Assembly: GCA_933228675.1 (NCBI GenBank)
Contig: OW121742.1
Span: 126,767,983 to 126,831,982 of the forward strand
From: Stomorhina lunata
Taxonomy: Eukaryota; Arthropoda; Insecta; Diptera; Rhiniidae
Direction of reading: 5' to 3'
DNA: 64,000 nucleotides
In this document: in pieces, positions 47,193 to 58,515 of the stretch
How positions within the stretch are numbered: position 1 is the first letter of the stretch
Layout: each line of letters begins with the position of its first letter
Notes under the pieces: generated by a model
What the model was told of the DNA's origin: nothing
Seen by the model: the letters and a program-made list of their open reading frames with translations, nothing else
The model's database searches: none
Made by a program: the position numbers and the translations under genes

Positions 47193-48555
47193 TGAATTTT
47201 CATTTGATATCGCATGGAGTGATATAGATATTAGAGGTCGAACATGTGTAAGACAACAAACTAGTAAGCTTAAAACTTCCAAATGTATGCAACACATTTA
47301 GATTGAATAATAATCTTAATTAACAAAAAACTCCCACAAGTAATCAACACAATTTTCTCAACAGTTCATCGTATTTTGAAAATCCTAAAAGTATGCAACA
47401 TGATTATGAAATAAAAACTAGAAGTTGTAAGAATGTTAGAAATTTTCTGATTCCAGAATTGTTCTAAAGGTTATTCTCAAAGAATTTTCTAAATGCTTTA
47501 GTTTATTTCCAAACTGACTTTTCTATAACTGGGCTTACAATTAAATTCCTGAATTTAATTAAAATTTTATCAGAAATTAATATAGATTTCAATGAATTTC
47601 AATACATTTCAATAGAATTTCTTTAGAATTTCATTAGGTAATAATTTTACATAAAACCAATTAATTTTATTTTCTAGCAAACAAATACATATGTTAATTG
47701 TGTATTATAATAAATTGATAATATAGAACAATTAGCATAAAATTTGTTTAACTAAATTTGAAACTTAATAGTGAGAAATAACTTTTGTGAAGTACACATC
47801 AAAATTTATGCCTCAAGGCCCCCTTCGGCATTAAAATCAAGTATTTGGTCATATTATGGTATAATTTAAGGTGGTGTAAAATAATTTAAATATGTATCAT
47901 AACTTTTCTGATCTATTCTTTATATAGTTTTGATAATATTGTTGCTTGATAACCTAGGAAAACTTCCATTAAAAATTAACTTGTTATCTTAGACATACAA
48001 AACTAATAACATTCCTTTATAACCTCCGAAAAGTATGCAACAGAATTCGCAAAATCTTATTTATAGAATTTTCAGTAACCAAATGAAATCCAGAGATATA
48101 TTTAAATGACGTTTATGCTGAATTTTGTATTGCAATTGAAAAATTTGATAAAATCTTTAGTTTTTTTACAGATTAATATCATATTTATATTTGCGTTCGA
48201 TATTCGGGTTTGTTTAAATTGAATTTGAAAATAACTTTTAGTCTTTAATTAGAAACATTTTACTGTTATCTGTCATCTTAAATACATACATATATCGACA
48301 TATTTAATTTTACCTAATAAATTTGATTTACTGATTTTTAATGCACTCAGTTCTACCAAATTTGTATAAAATTAGGTATTCAAATAGACTGAATTATTGT
48401 ACACTTGCTGGTTTCGATAAGTAGAATATTTTATTAAGAAAGGATTTACATATATTCAACCTTCGGTGCTAGAAGTAGACAAAATTATTGTGTATCTTAA
48501 ACTAGACAGAATTCTTATATAATTATAGATCATAGGGCAAAGAGTTCATTTAATC
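47193..48555. other. Low-copy AT-rich DNA
   Basis: No gene. The phrase AGTATGCAACA or a close variant recurs at about 47284, 47391 and 48033, a weak sign of an old local repeat. Confidence 0.35.
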
Positions 48556-49640
48556 TAATCGTGCGCCTTTAGTTAACAAGAAAATCAATTCAATCATAGA
48601 ACCCAAAGATACAAAAACTTATCTAATCGTGGGTATTTAATTGTCAAGACAATCAATTCAATCGTAGATTCCACAGAGTCAATAACTCATCTAATCATGG
48701 GTCTTTAATTAAAAATAATTTTAACTAATCGTGGGTCTTTAATTAAAAATAATTTTAACTAATCGTGGGTCTTTAATTAAAAATAATTTTAACTAATCGT
48801 GGGTCTTTAATTAAAAACAATTTAAACTTAATTGTAGATTTAAAGAAGACAAAAATTTCATCTAAAAAACTCATCTAATCGTGGGTCTTAAATTAGAAAT
48901 AATTTTAACTCAATTATGGGTCTTTAATTTGAAATAATTTTAACTTGATTGTAGATCCCCAACAGACAAAAACTTTAACGATTAGATACAACTTTTATAA
49001 TCGTGGGTCTTTTATTAACAAGAATATCAATTCAAAACACAAAAACTTCATCCAATCGTAACTCATCTAATCTGGGTCTTTAGTTAACAAGAACATTAAT
49101 TCATTGGAGATCTCAAACAGACAATCACTCATCTAATCTAATTGTAGATCCTAAAATGACAAAAAGTTATTTTAATCGTGTATTTTCAATAAGAAATAAT
49201 TTGAATTCAATTGAAGATCCTAAAAAGACAAGAGTCCCCATCATGGGTCTTTATTTTAAATTCAATTGTAGATCTAAAAATGTCAAAAAGTTAATTAGTC
49301 GTATTCCTTCTTTCACTATGAGACTTCAATTAGGTAGAATTTTTTCCAATCATGGGTTTAAATTAGTCCAAATCCCTATTTAGGTCTAAATTTTTCCAGT
49401 CGCAGGTTTGAATTGGACTGAGTTACACGCAATTTTGATTTAGTTTTGGTTTGTAATTGGACAAAATCATTCTTTGATAAGAATTACGCGGAATTTTTAT
49501 CTTATTGCTGGTTTTTAATTAAACAAAATGTTTACCTGATCATAGGTCATTAATTATACAAAATTTCTATTCAATCGTGGAGTTATAATTAGCCGAAATT
49601 TGTATCCAATCATTAGATTTAATAAAATGAAACTTTTAAC
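48556..49640. repeat. Degenerate ~34 bp tandem repeat
   Basis: Units read CTAATCGTGGGTCTTTAATTAAAAATAATTTTAA (given here in parts: CTAATCGTGGG, TCTTTAATTA, AAAATAATTTTAA). Three near-identical units lie at about 48717-48815. Outward the units degrade in both directions with variable spacers (TTGTAGATCC, AATCATGGGTTT). The 75-codon frame at 49156-49383 lies inside it and is not a gene. Confidence 0.8.
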
Positions 49641-49657
49641 TTATCATTAGTTATGAA

Positions 49658-49793
49658 CAGAGGTCGGCACAAAGAGAACAGAACAGAAAAATCGTTGGTA
49701 GAGTTGCCGTTTTTTATACTTTTAACTAAAATATGTACTTTTTTTGATGTAGAGTTCTGATGTTTTAAAAAAGAAAAAGTTTTCTACTCCATT
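49658..49793 (-). repeat. End module E2, second copy
   Basis: The reverse complement of 13051-13198. It begins CAGAGGTCGGCACAAAGAG and holds AGAGTTGCCGTTTTTTATAC and TTTTCTACTCC. It borders satellite A array 11 and forms the left limit of a ~1.27 kb composite whose right limit is module E1 at 50930. Confidence 0.75.
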
Positions 49794-50188
49794 TTTTTAT
49801 ATTTTTATCAAAAATTTTTCAATAAAAAATTATTTTATCAAATTTTTTTTTATCAAAAGTTTTTTAATCAAAATTTTTTTTATCAAAAGTTTTTCTATAG
49901 AAATTTTTTTTATCAAAAACTTTTCTATAGAAAAATATTTCTTTTGAAAATTTTTCTATAGTAAAATATTTTTATCAAAAAATTTGCTTTAGAAAACAAT
50001 ATTCATTGGAAATTTTTTCAATAGAAATTTTTCGATAGAAAAATATTCTTTTTGAAAATTTTTTGAGAAAATTTTTCTATAGAAAAATTCTTTTTAAAAA
50101 TTTTAACAGAAAAATATTTTTATCGAAAAATTTTCTATAAAATATAATTTTTATCAAAAAACTTTTCACAGAAAAAATCTAAAATTTT
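49794..50188 (-). repeat. Satellite A array 11 (degenerate)
   Basis: About 12 monomers in the TTTATCAAAAGTTTTTCTATAG orientation, eroded, between module E2 and the long hairpin. Confidence 0.85.
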
Positions 50189-50513
50189 ATTAATTGAAAA
50201 AATTAGGATTTATCAGGCTTGAGTTCATTTTTTAATTTTCAAATTATTAATTTGAAAATTTGAAAGTAATAATGTGGAGAAAAACTGAAAAAATTATTTT
50301 TGAACGCGGCTAGTGGATTGCAATTTCTGTCCCGCCACAGGACGTCATCAGCACTTAGCGCCTGTGGCGGGACAGAAATTGCAATCCACTAGCCGCGTTC
50401 AAAAATAATTTTTTCAGTTTTTCTCCACATTATTACTTTCAAATTTTCAAATTAATAATTTGAAAATTAAAAAATGAACTCAAGCCTGATAAATCCTAAT
50501 TTTTTCAATTAAT
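50189..50513. repeat. Perfect hairpin with 152 bp arms (module H, duplicated in inversion)
   Basis: Arms 50189-50340 and 50362-50513 are exact reverse complements around the 21-base loop at 50341-50361 (GACGTCATC then AGCACTTAGCGC). The single-arm relative at 10893-11066 contains the same arm, the whole loop and continuing sequence. Absence of any mismatch means it is very young, maintained by conversion, or a read foldback artefact. Confidence 0.95.
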
Positions 50514-50760
50514 TCAATTTAAAAGTTCGAATAATTAATTCCCAAATAATCTAAAATTTTTCTAAAAAAAAAAATTATATTGAAAATATCTAAAAACAAT
50601 TTTTTTATTTAAAAAATATTTTTTTATCAAAAAAATATTAAAATCTTAAATTAGAATTTAGTTCTGTTTCGTAAAGTATTCCCATTTGATCGACAGTTTC
50701 ATCAAAGACAATGTAATACAAAAGATATTGCACTCCATACAATTTTTTTCGGTCAGCCCA
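50514..50760. other. Satellite-like remnants next to module E1
   Basis: AT-rich; 50560-50645 resembles eroded satellite A (TTTTTTATCAAAAAAATATT). No gene. The 156-codon minus frame from 51128 runs through here and through E1, which is repetitive DNA. Confidence 0.5.
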
Positions 50761-50930
50761 ATAAAAAACACATAAAAGCACAAACAAAAATACATTTTAT
50801 GACCACGTGTGTGTGCCTTAGCTTTCTCTCGTTGGGTAATAGTCTCCATTAGTTGTTTCCGAATTAGAGTAAAAGCAGTATACTCCTTTTTTATGGGACT
50901 TTTCAAAACGACCATACGGCAAATCAATGT
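50761..50930 (-). repeat. End module E1, third copy
   Basis: Matches 9060-9243 along its length (CACATAAAAGCACAAACAAA, CACGTGTGTGTGCCTTAGC, GTTGTTTCCGAATTA, GGGACTTTTCAAAACGACC). It ends CAAATCAATG like the other copies, and the sequence beyond is unrelated, so the end is well defined. Confidence 0.75.
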
Positions 50931-53030
50931 ATGGAAGTGCAGCATCTTTATATTGTAGAGTCTTTGGTTTGATGTATTCAAAATCTTCTGGATTTTAAAT
51001 TCGTGGCAAATCTCAAATTTTACTATGCCACTGTTTATGTTAATGAGATAAATGCAATAAATTGTTTTATTGATTCGATCTAAATTGAATTTAATACAAT
51101 TGTTTAATCTAAAATATTTCATTTGCATAACTAATATTTAATATTTTCAAAATTAATGTGATTCCATAAAATTCCTAATTATATTCACGTTTTATAAATG
51201 TTTGCCTTCATTTCTAATTATACATAATTGGCAAATAAAATAATTGTACAATGAACAAATATTTATTTATTAAAACCAAAAATTTTTAACATATTTTAAT
51301 ACAAATTAATTTTTTTTGTAAATGTTTAAATTAGACTGAAATTTACTATCTTTTTTTCAAAATAATTTATTTAAATAAAAACATATAACAAATTAAAAAG
51401 TTTCTGTTTTTGTATAATTTGATGTATTTAAAATCTGAAATAGATATTTTATTTTAAAAATTCTTTATGTCTAGAAAGATATGTTTTTTGGTCACTTGTT
51501 TACTATTTCCTAAAAATTTACACATTCTTATTTATGGTTTTTTAAATGTGGCAAACATTTTGAAATGTAACAAATTTAATTTGAATTTGAATAAAAAATT
51601 CCCTTTCTAAGAACAAGTACATGCTATACTCTGAATGTTTTAAATATTACCAAGTATTAGGGATATTCATGACAGCAGTTAAGCTTTGAAATCGCAGAAA
51701 AATGGTTCCATTTGAAGGATATGAAATTGGTGTTACATAAGGATGCCCTGTAACAAATTAATCGAACAATGGAAAAATTTCACAAATTGGGATTCAAAAC
51801 GAAAAATTGAGTGCTAAAATTCCTATAACGGCCTTAACTATTGTATAGGGTATCATGTGACTGTAATAATAATAATTTTATACCTATTTTCTTTGTAAAG
51901 AGGAAATCTGATACAAATCTTTTAACATTTTCATTTTGCAATGTTAATTCTGCTGAAGTGAATACTCCTAGTGAAACCACTAGGACATAGATATAAATGT
52001 ACAAACAAATTCACAAACATGAATCCATGAAGTTTAGAAACACAAGAAATACAGACCGAGAAGAAAATAAAAAAAAGAAATGAAGAAACAAATAAAACAA
52101 GATTTTTTCACATAAACTATTAAGCAGAACAAATTGAGGTGTATTGCGTTCAATCTTGCAACATGTAGCAACAGAGACATGAACATATGTACGTACGTAC
52201 AGCAAAAATCACTGTTGAAATGTAAATGTACAGCAAAGTACTCTAACGAGTTGAGAAGATGAGGACATTGCTACTAAGTGCATTAACTATAGGATATGGG
52301 GTGTTCCATAAAAAAATTTACATATGAAGAAATTTTTTTTTTTTTAATTCATGAAAGTTACATTCTATTTACAAACAATTTTTATTAGCAAATCAATTTT
52401 CAAAATTTTATTTTTTATTTTAAAAATTTCTTTGAATGACCCATATCTTGATTATACTTCTACTCTACCGATTAAAATGTTATTTTCTCAAATTTATTTT
52501 ACTTTTTTTCTAGTTTCGTTTTTTTGTATATATTTTTTCTTATTTTTTTTGGACTCTGAGAGGGTGAATTATTAATGTGCAATTTGTATACATTTGCCAT
52601 AAACTATAATAATTTCTAACGAGTCTCGACTACACTAAACAGATTTTTCTTTCGTTTTCATACATAAATCCATTTCATTGGTATTAAGAACACACTAGAT
52701 TTAATATCGATACTTTAAAAATATCGTAAGTATTTTATAATTTATGACCATCACACAATAAATTTTAAAGAAACATTTCGTTTTCTAAGAAAAAAAAAAA
52801 AAAAAATTAAAATTGGAAACAGTTTATAGTTGTTTGGTTGCGAGAGTAATTTTAAAATGTGCAACTTTATGCTGCATTTGTGGCAGACAATTTTACATTA
52901 AATAGCAGTATCAAGTATCATGAAAGTTATACTTTAAAAAGGAGTTTATAAGGGGTAATTTTATTTCTATAAAGTACCCTACATAATAAAAAGTAATAGT
53001 AAGTCAATATTTTGACTTTAAATTTTCAAA
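50931..53030. other. Low-copy AT-rich DNA
   Basis: No gene is called. A poly-A run of about 17 lies at 52789-52805, and a short ACGTACGTAC tract near 52190-52200. Confidence 0.4.
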
Positions 53031-54595
53031 AAAAAATTATTTTTTAAGGAAATTTTTTAAAATTTCTTATTTTTATTAAAAATTTAAATTTCCTATAAAA
53101 ATAGGAAATTTTTGAAAAATTTCCTATAAAAATAGGAAATTTTTGAAAAATTTCCTATAAAAATAGGAAATTTTTGAAAAATTTCCTATAAAAATAGGAA
53201 ATTTTTGAAAAATTTCCTATAAAAATAGGAAATTTTTGAAAAATTTCCTATAAAAATAGGAAATTTTTGAAAAATTTCCTATAAAAATAGGAAATTTTTG
53301 AAAAATTTCCTATATAAATAGGAAATTTTTGAAAAATTTCCTATATAAATAGGAAATTTTTGAAAAATTTCCTATAAAAAATTTCCTATTTTTATAGGAA
53401 ATTTTTCAAAAATTTCCTATTTTTATAGGAAATTTTTCAAAAATTTCCTATTTTTATAGGAAATTTTTCAAAAATTTCCTATTTTTATAGGAAATTGTTT
53501 AAAAATTTCCTATTTTTATAGGAAATTTTTCAAAAATTTCCTATTTTTATAGGAAAATTTCCTATTTTTATAGGAAATTTTTCAAAAATTTCCTATTTTT
53601 ATAGGAAATTTTTCAAAAATTTCCTATTTTTATAGGAAATTTTTCAAAAATTTTTTTAGGAAAATTTTCAAAAATTTCCTATTTTTTTAGGAAATTTTTC
53701 AAAAATTTCCTATTTTTATAGGAAATTTTTCAAAAGTTTCCTATTTTTATAGGAAATTTTTCAAAAATTTTCTATTTTTATAGGATCTTTTTCAAAAATT
53801 TCCTATTTTTATAGGAAATTTTTCAAAAATTTCCTATTTTTATAGGAAATTTTTCAAAAATTTCCTATTTTTATAGGAAATTTTTAAAAAATTTCCTATT
53901 TTTATAGGAAATTTTTAAAAAATTTCCTATTTTTATAGGAAATTTTTCAAAAATTTCCTATTTTTATAGGAAATTTTTCAATAATTTCCTATTTTTATAG
54001 GAAATTTTTCAAAAATTTCCTATTTTTATAGGAAATTTTTCAAAAATTTCCTATTTTTATAGGAAATTTTTCAAAAATTTCCTATTTTTATAGGAAATTT
54101 TTCAAAAATTTCCTATTATTATAGGAAATTTTTCAAAAATTTCCTATTTTTATAGGAAGTTTTTCAAAAATTTCCTATTTTTATAGGAAGTTTTTCAAAA
54201 ATTTCCTATTTTTATAGGAAATTTTTCAAAAATTTCCTATTTTTATAGGAAATTTTTCAAAAATTTCCTATTTTTATAGGAAATTTTTCAAAAATTTCCT
54301 ATTTTTATAGGAAATTTTTCAAAAATTTCCTATTTTTATAGGAAATTTTTCAAAAATTTCGTATTTTTATAGGAAATTTTTCAAAAATTTCCTATTTTTA
54401 TAGGAAATTTTTCAAAAATTTCCTTTTTTTATAGGAAATTTTTCAAAAATTTCCTATTTTTATAGGAAATTTTTTAAAAATTTCCTATTTTTATAGGAAA
54501 TTTTTCAAAAATTTCCTATTTTAACAGGAAATTTTTTAAAAGTTTCCTATTTTTATAGGAAATTTTTCAAAAATTTGATATTTTTATAGGAATTT
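53031..54595. repeat. Satellite C array 2, 31 bp, with internal orientation switch
   Basis: The monomer is TTTCCTATTTTTATAGGAAA plus TTTTTCAAAAA, period 31 bp. From 53088 to about 53375, nine or ten units read CCTATAAAAATAGGAAA then TTTTTGAAAAATTT. From about 53385 to 54590, about 39 units read in the opposite sense. The unit contains the inverted pair CCTAT/ATAGG. It is far more homogeneous than array 1 at 19.4 kb, and its AGG/CCT palindrome is intact where array 1 mostly has TAGAAA. Confidence 0.97.
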
Positions 54596-56735
54596 CTTAT
54601 TTGAATTTTTCTTGAGATGAAGATACATTTTAGTTTAAAAATAGAGATATAGACAACTTTTGTATTAAATAGTTTAAATATTAATAACTTTTATATAGAA
54701 TAGTTGGAAAATTAAAAACTTATGTTATCGATAACTTTTGATTGGATTGTTTGTTTAACCAATCAAAATCTTTAACCTTAAAATAAAAACGATTTGTATA
54801 ATCCTTTTTACGTGATTTCATATTCGTCCTTAACTTTTCAAAACAAGTTAAATATTTTATTGATACTACAACTTTACATTGTTCTGTTGTTATTGTTTAA
54901 ATTGTTAATATTACATTTCGTTTTGGCTGGTTGTAGAATGAACATGTTTGTGCATGAGTAATAGTTTCAAGCATTCTTATGCTTCCTACCACTGACACGT
55001 AGGGCAAGTCAATTTCCGCTTGGATCACTTTGTCATCATGTACAACAAAAAAGCATCGAACTTTTATCAAATACAAAGAAGAAATTGAAGCAAACAAATC
55101 CCATACCAAAACATATTTTATAAATATTCTATGGATTCATACTCGTATAAAAAAATTGTATATTTCGCTACCAAGAATTACTATTAAGTGCTTGGAATAA
55201 TGTATAAAACTGAGCTACTGCAAAACTATAACATATAAAAAAGTCAAAGAAAATTCTGATGAAAAGAAATTTTTATCACACAAAGAAAACTGTATTGGAT
55301 TATGAGTTAAAGTGTGAAAAAGTAGTTTTCGTGATTTTATTATTTTTTGTGAAAAATGTAATTTTTGCAAAAAACATCAAAAACTATATAATTTGAAATA
55401 AGAAATCATGATTTGAAACAAAAAATGAATCTGTAACCTAAATGTAGTGGAAGCAGCAGGAGATTAAAAATTGCATGAGGAAAATGTGTAATAAAAAACT
55501 ATTAACCCATGAAAAGCAGATGTGTAAATAAATGATTAAAATTTCCCTAGATTTTAGTTTTTATTATTTGGTCCTTAACGGGTTAATATTTAAACTAAAA
55601 AACTTTACCTGTATTAAAAAAAATTTATTACTTCCACTTTATGACGATTGTTATCATTAATATTATAAAACGAATAGCAAAGAAAATTCTCATAAATACA
55701 AATTGTAAAACGAAAAACTGAAATCAACTTCTGATTATTTCCGTTTTGTTATTTCTAAATATTTTTCAGTTTTTCATTACACGTTTATGTTTTTCCAGCA
55801 TTTTTCTAGTCCCTCATTAATGATAAGGTTTAGTTTTTTTACATTTTTTCTAATTTGATCATTAATCATAGTCATAGAGAAATGTAATACAACAGGAAAA
55901 TTGCTCAGATGAAAAACGCCAAAGAAAGAAAAACTAGAAAAATGAAAACAATTTCTCTTATTGAGTTAAAGGCTTTATTGGCTACAAACTCTATTATCAT
56001 ATTAAACATTGCTACATTTCAAAATTGATTCATGTGTAAAACAAATCTATTTCAAGGGTTCAAATTAACCCATTTAAACAGATTATTCTAAGTAAAAGCC
56101 TTATTTTTAAACTTTTCTAACCTTTCTTTAATTTTTCATTAACCATTTAAAGGGTTAAATTTTTACTGAGTAATTGGGCTCAATGTAGCCTTCATTATCT
56201 TTTGCCTTCAAAAACTGTAATGATTTTTCCCATAAGTTTTAAAAACAAGAAAAGTGTTAAATAAAATTTTTTGTATGTTAACAAAAAGTTTCGAAACAAA
56301 AGTTAATTTTTGTATCTTTTAACACGAATACTTGGCTAATTAATAGTTGGGTTAAATGTCTGCCTTAGCTGCTCATTAGGTTTAAAAATGTAACTCATTA
56401 ATGATCGACTGTAGTTTTTCCCCATTTGTTTCTTTTTAATTATTTATACCTGCTAAGATTAAGTTTCTCATATTTTTTATATTTGAAGAAGAATATTTCA
56501 TTGTTAGACATAACAAATTGATGGTTCGAAGATGAGATTAAAAGGGATTTAAGCTTAAATGAAACAAAGGAAAAAGTTCAGAACAAAAAAGCCCAGGGAG
56601 AAAATAAGAGTAAATAAACTTAAGACATGAAAACTAAAATTGTATTAATTAAGAAAGGATGAACCTTTATAAAAGGCATATTAATAGAAAAATTATCGAT
56701 AACTCAATTTATGTGAAGAAAGTTAAACATTAATT
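54596..56735. other. Low-copy AT-rich DNA
   Basis: No gene, array or RNA feature is identified. Frame 54897-55109 (-) has no recognised motif. Confidence 0.4.
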
Positions 56736-57745
56736 TTTTTAACTTTTCTATAGAAAATTTTTTTATCAACAATTTTTCTTTAAAAATTTTTTTATCAAAA
56801 ATTTTTTTAAAGAAAATTTTTTTGTCAAAAATTTTTCTATTTCTATTTTTTGTCAAAAATTTTTCTATAGAATTTTTTTTTGTCAAAAATTTTTTTTACC
56901 AACAATTTTTGTATAGAAAATTTTTATCAAAGTGATTTTTATAGCAGAGTTTTTTTTATCAAAATTTTCTATAGAAAATTTTTTATCAAGAATTTTTCTG
57001 TAGAAATTTTTTTTATCAAACACTTTTCTATAGAAAATATTAAATAAATATTTCCATAGAAAATGTTTTTATTAAAAATTATTCCATAGACAATCTTTTT
57101 TATCAAAAATTTTTCTATAGAAATTTATTTTATAAAAAATTTTCCTATAGAGAATTTTTTTATAAAAAATTTTTCTATAGAAAATTTTTTTATAAAAAAT
57201 TTTTCTATAGAAAAATATTTGTATCGAAATTTTTATAAATTTTTTTATCAAAAGTTTTTCTATAGAAAATTTTTTTATCAAAAATTTTTCTATAGAAAAT
57301 TTTTTTTTATCAAAAATTTTCTACAGAAAATTTTTTTTATCAAAATTTTCTGTAGAAAATTCTTTTATTAAAATTTTTTTTATTAAAAACTCTTCTATGG
57401 AAAATTTTTTTATGAAAAATTTTTCTATAAAAAATTTTTTTATCAAAAATTTTTCTATAGAAAATTTTATTGCCAAAAATTTTTCTACATAAAATTTTTT
57501 ATCAAAAATTTTTCTATAGAATTTTTTTTTTTTTAATTTTTTATTGAAATTTTTTTTATCAAAAATTTTTTATTGAATTTTTTTTTCTCAAAAACTCTTT
57601 ATTGAATTTTTTTTTATCAAAAATTTTTCTATAGGAAATTTCGTTATCAAAAATTTTTCTATAGAAAAATTTTTTATTAAAAATTTTTCTATAAAAAATT
57701 TTTAATAGAAACATATTTGAATCGAAAAATTTTCTATAGAAATAA
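56736..57745 (-). repeat. Satellite A array 12
   Basis: About 33 monomers in the CTATAGAAAATTTTTTTATCAAAAATTTTT orientation. It directly borders a hammerhead core of the divergent subfamily. Confidence 0.93.
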
Positions 57746-58055
57746 AGAAATGATAAAACGGAAAAATGTTTGTGTGTTTCTGTTCAAATGATAATCTTCG
57801 TTTTATGTTAATATTTGTTGGATACAGTAATAATTCGTATTTATTCTGTCCTTAGATATAAGATATAATGTGTGGTTTTTGCTCTGTCTAGAATTAGGGA
57901 TAATCCTCCTGATGAGATGATCTACCAACCATCGAAATGCGTCGAGGAAAGGTTTCCCCACCAACATTTTTTGGTTTTATCAAAAAACTATTTATTACAA
58001 TAACAAATAATTGTAATGAATTGGGATCTAGTGCAATACACTACAGTAAAACTTT
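57746..58055 (+). repeat. Hammerhead-core repeat, divergent subfamily
   Basis: Same order as the other cores: leader with GTTCAAATGATAATCTTCG, CTGTCTAGAATTAGGGATAA, ribozyme, CCACCAACATTTTTTGG, TTATTACAATAACAAATAATTGTAA. Compared with the 8-24 kb copies the leader is longer (57795-57880) and matches the copy at 1-165. Relative to the other cores an indel shifts the antisense frame, again arguing that the frame is not coding. Confidence 0.85.
57904..57948 (+). ncRNA. Hammerhead ribozyme motif with canonical CTGATGA box
   Basis: TCCTC 57904-57908, CTGATGA 57909-57915, stem II GATG 57916-57919 with CATC 57930-57933, GAAA 57934-57937, then TGCGTC to 57943 and stem I 3' arm GAGGA 57944-57948. The catalytic box is the canonical one. 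Stem II has four pairs and a ten-base loop. Stem III is ATGCGT, so one G-U pair replaces a C-G. Sequence differences from the other copies lie at positions where the hammerhead fold tolerates change. Confidence 0.85.
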
Positions 58056-58400
58056 TTAAGAAAATTTTTTTATAAAAAATTTTTCTATAGAAATTTTTTT
58101 TATAAAAAATTTTTCTATAGAAATTTTTTTTATAAAAAAATATTTTTATTGAAAGTTTTTCTATAAACAAATATTTTTATCAAAAATTTTTTATAGAAAA
58201 ATATTTGAATCGAAAATTTTCTACAGAAACATTTTTTATATAAAATTATTTTTATTTAAAAATTTTCCATAAATAGATATTTTAATCAAAAATATTCTAT
58301 AAAAAAATGTCTTTATCAAAAATTTTTTTATAGAAAAATATATTTATCTAAAAAGTATTTATACAAAAATATCTAAAATTGTTTTATACTAAATTTTTTT
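58056..58400 (-). repeat. Satellite A array 13
   Basis: About ten monomers, the first ones very regular (TATAAAAAATTTTTCTATAG), then eroded. Ends at the AGTTGAGATTT-like leader and module E3. Confidence 0.9.
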
Positions 58401-58515
58401 TTGGTTCTCAAATCTCAACTAAATGTGTTTGATACTCATTTTCATGAGGTTCATTAATGATCTTGATATTTAAGAAAATTACAAAAAGTTTTCGGCTCCT
58501 GGCAGTATGGGCTGC
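58401..58515 (-). repeat. Module E3, third copy, with leader
   Basis: It holds CTCAAATCTCAACTAAATG (inverse of the leader at 10445), GATACTCATTTTCATGAGG, TCATTAATGATC, TTTTCGGCTCCTGGCAG and TATGGGCTGCC. The reverse complement matches 23071-23157 closely. Confidence 0.75.

Noticed and set aside
46923..47297. 124-codon minus-strand frame
   Set aside because: It reads through the tRNA-like head of the SINE and part of MITE M2. The PPWCSRLVIRLAYQRSQVQSL-type peptide (partial) is a translation of a tRNA sequence.
50658..51128. 156-codon minus-strand frame
   Set aside because: It crosses the E1 repeat. The homologous DNA at 9.06-9.24 kb does not keep the same frame throughout, and no domain is recognised.
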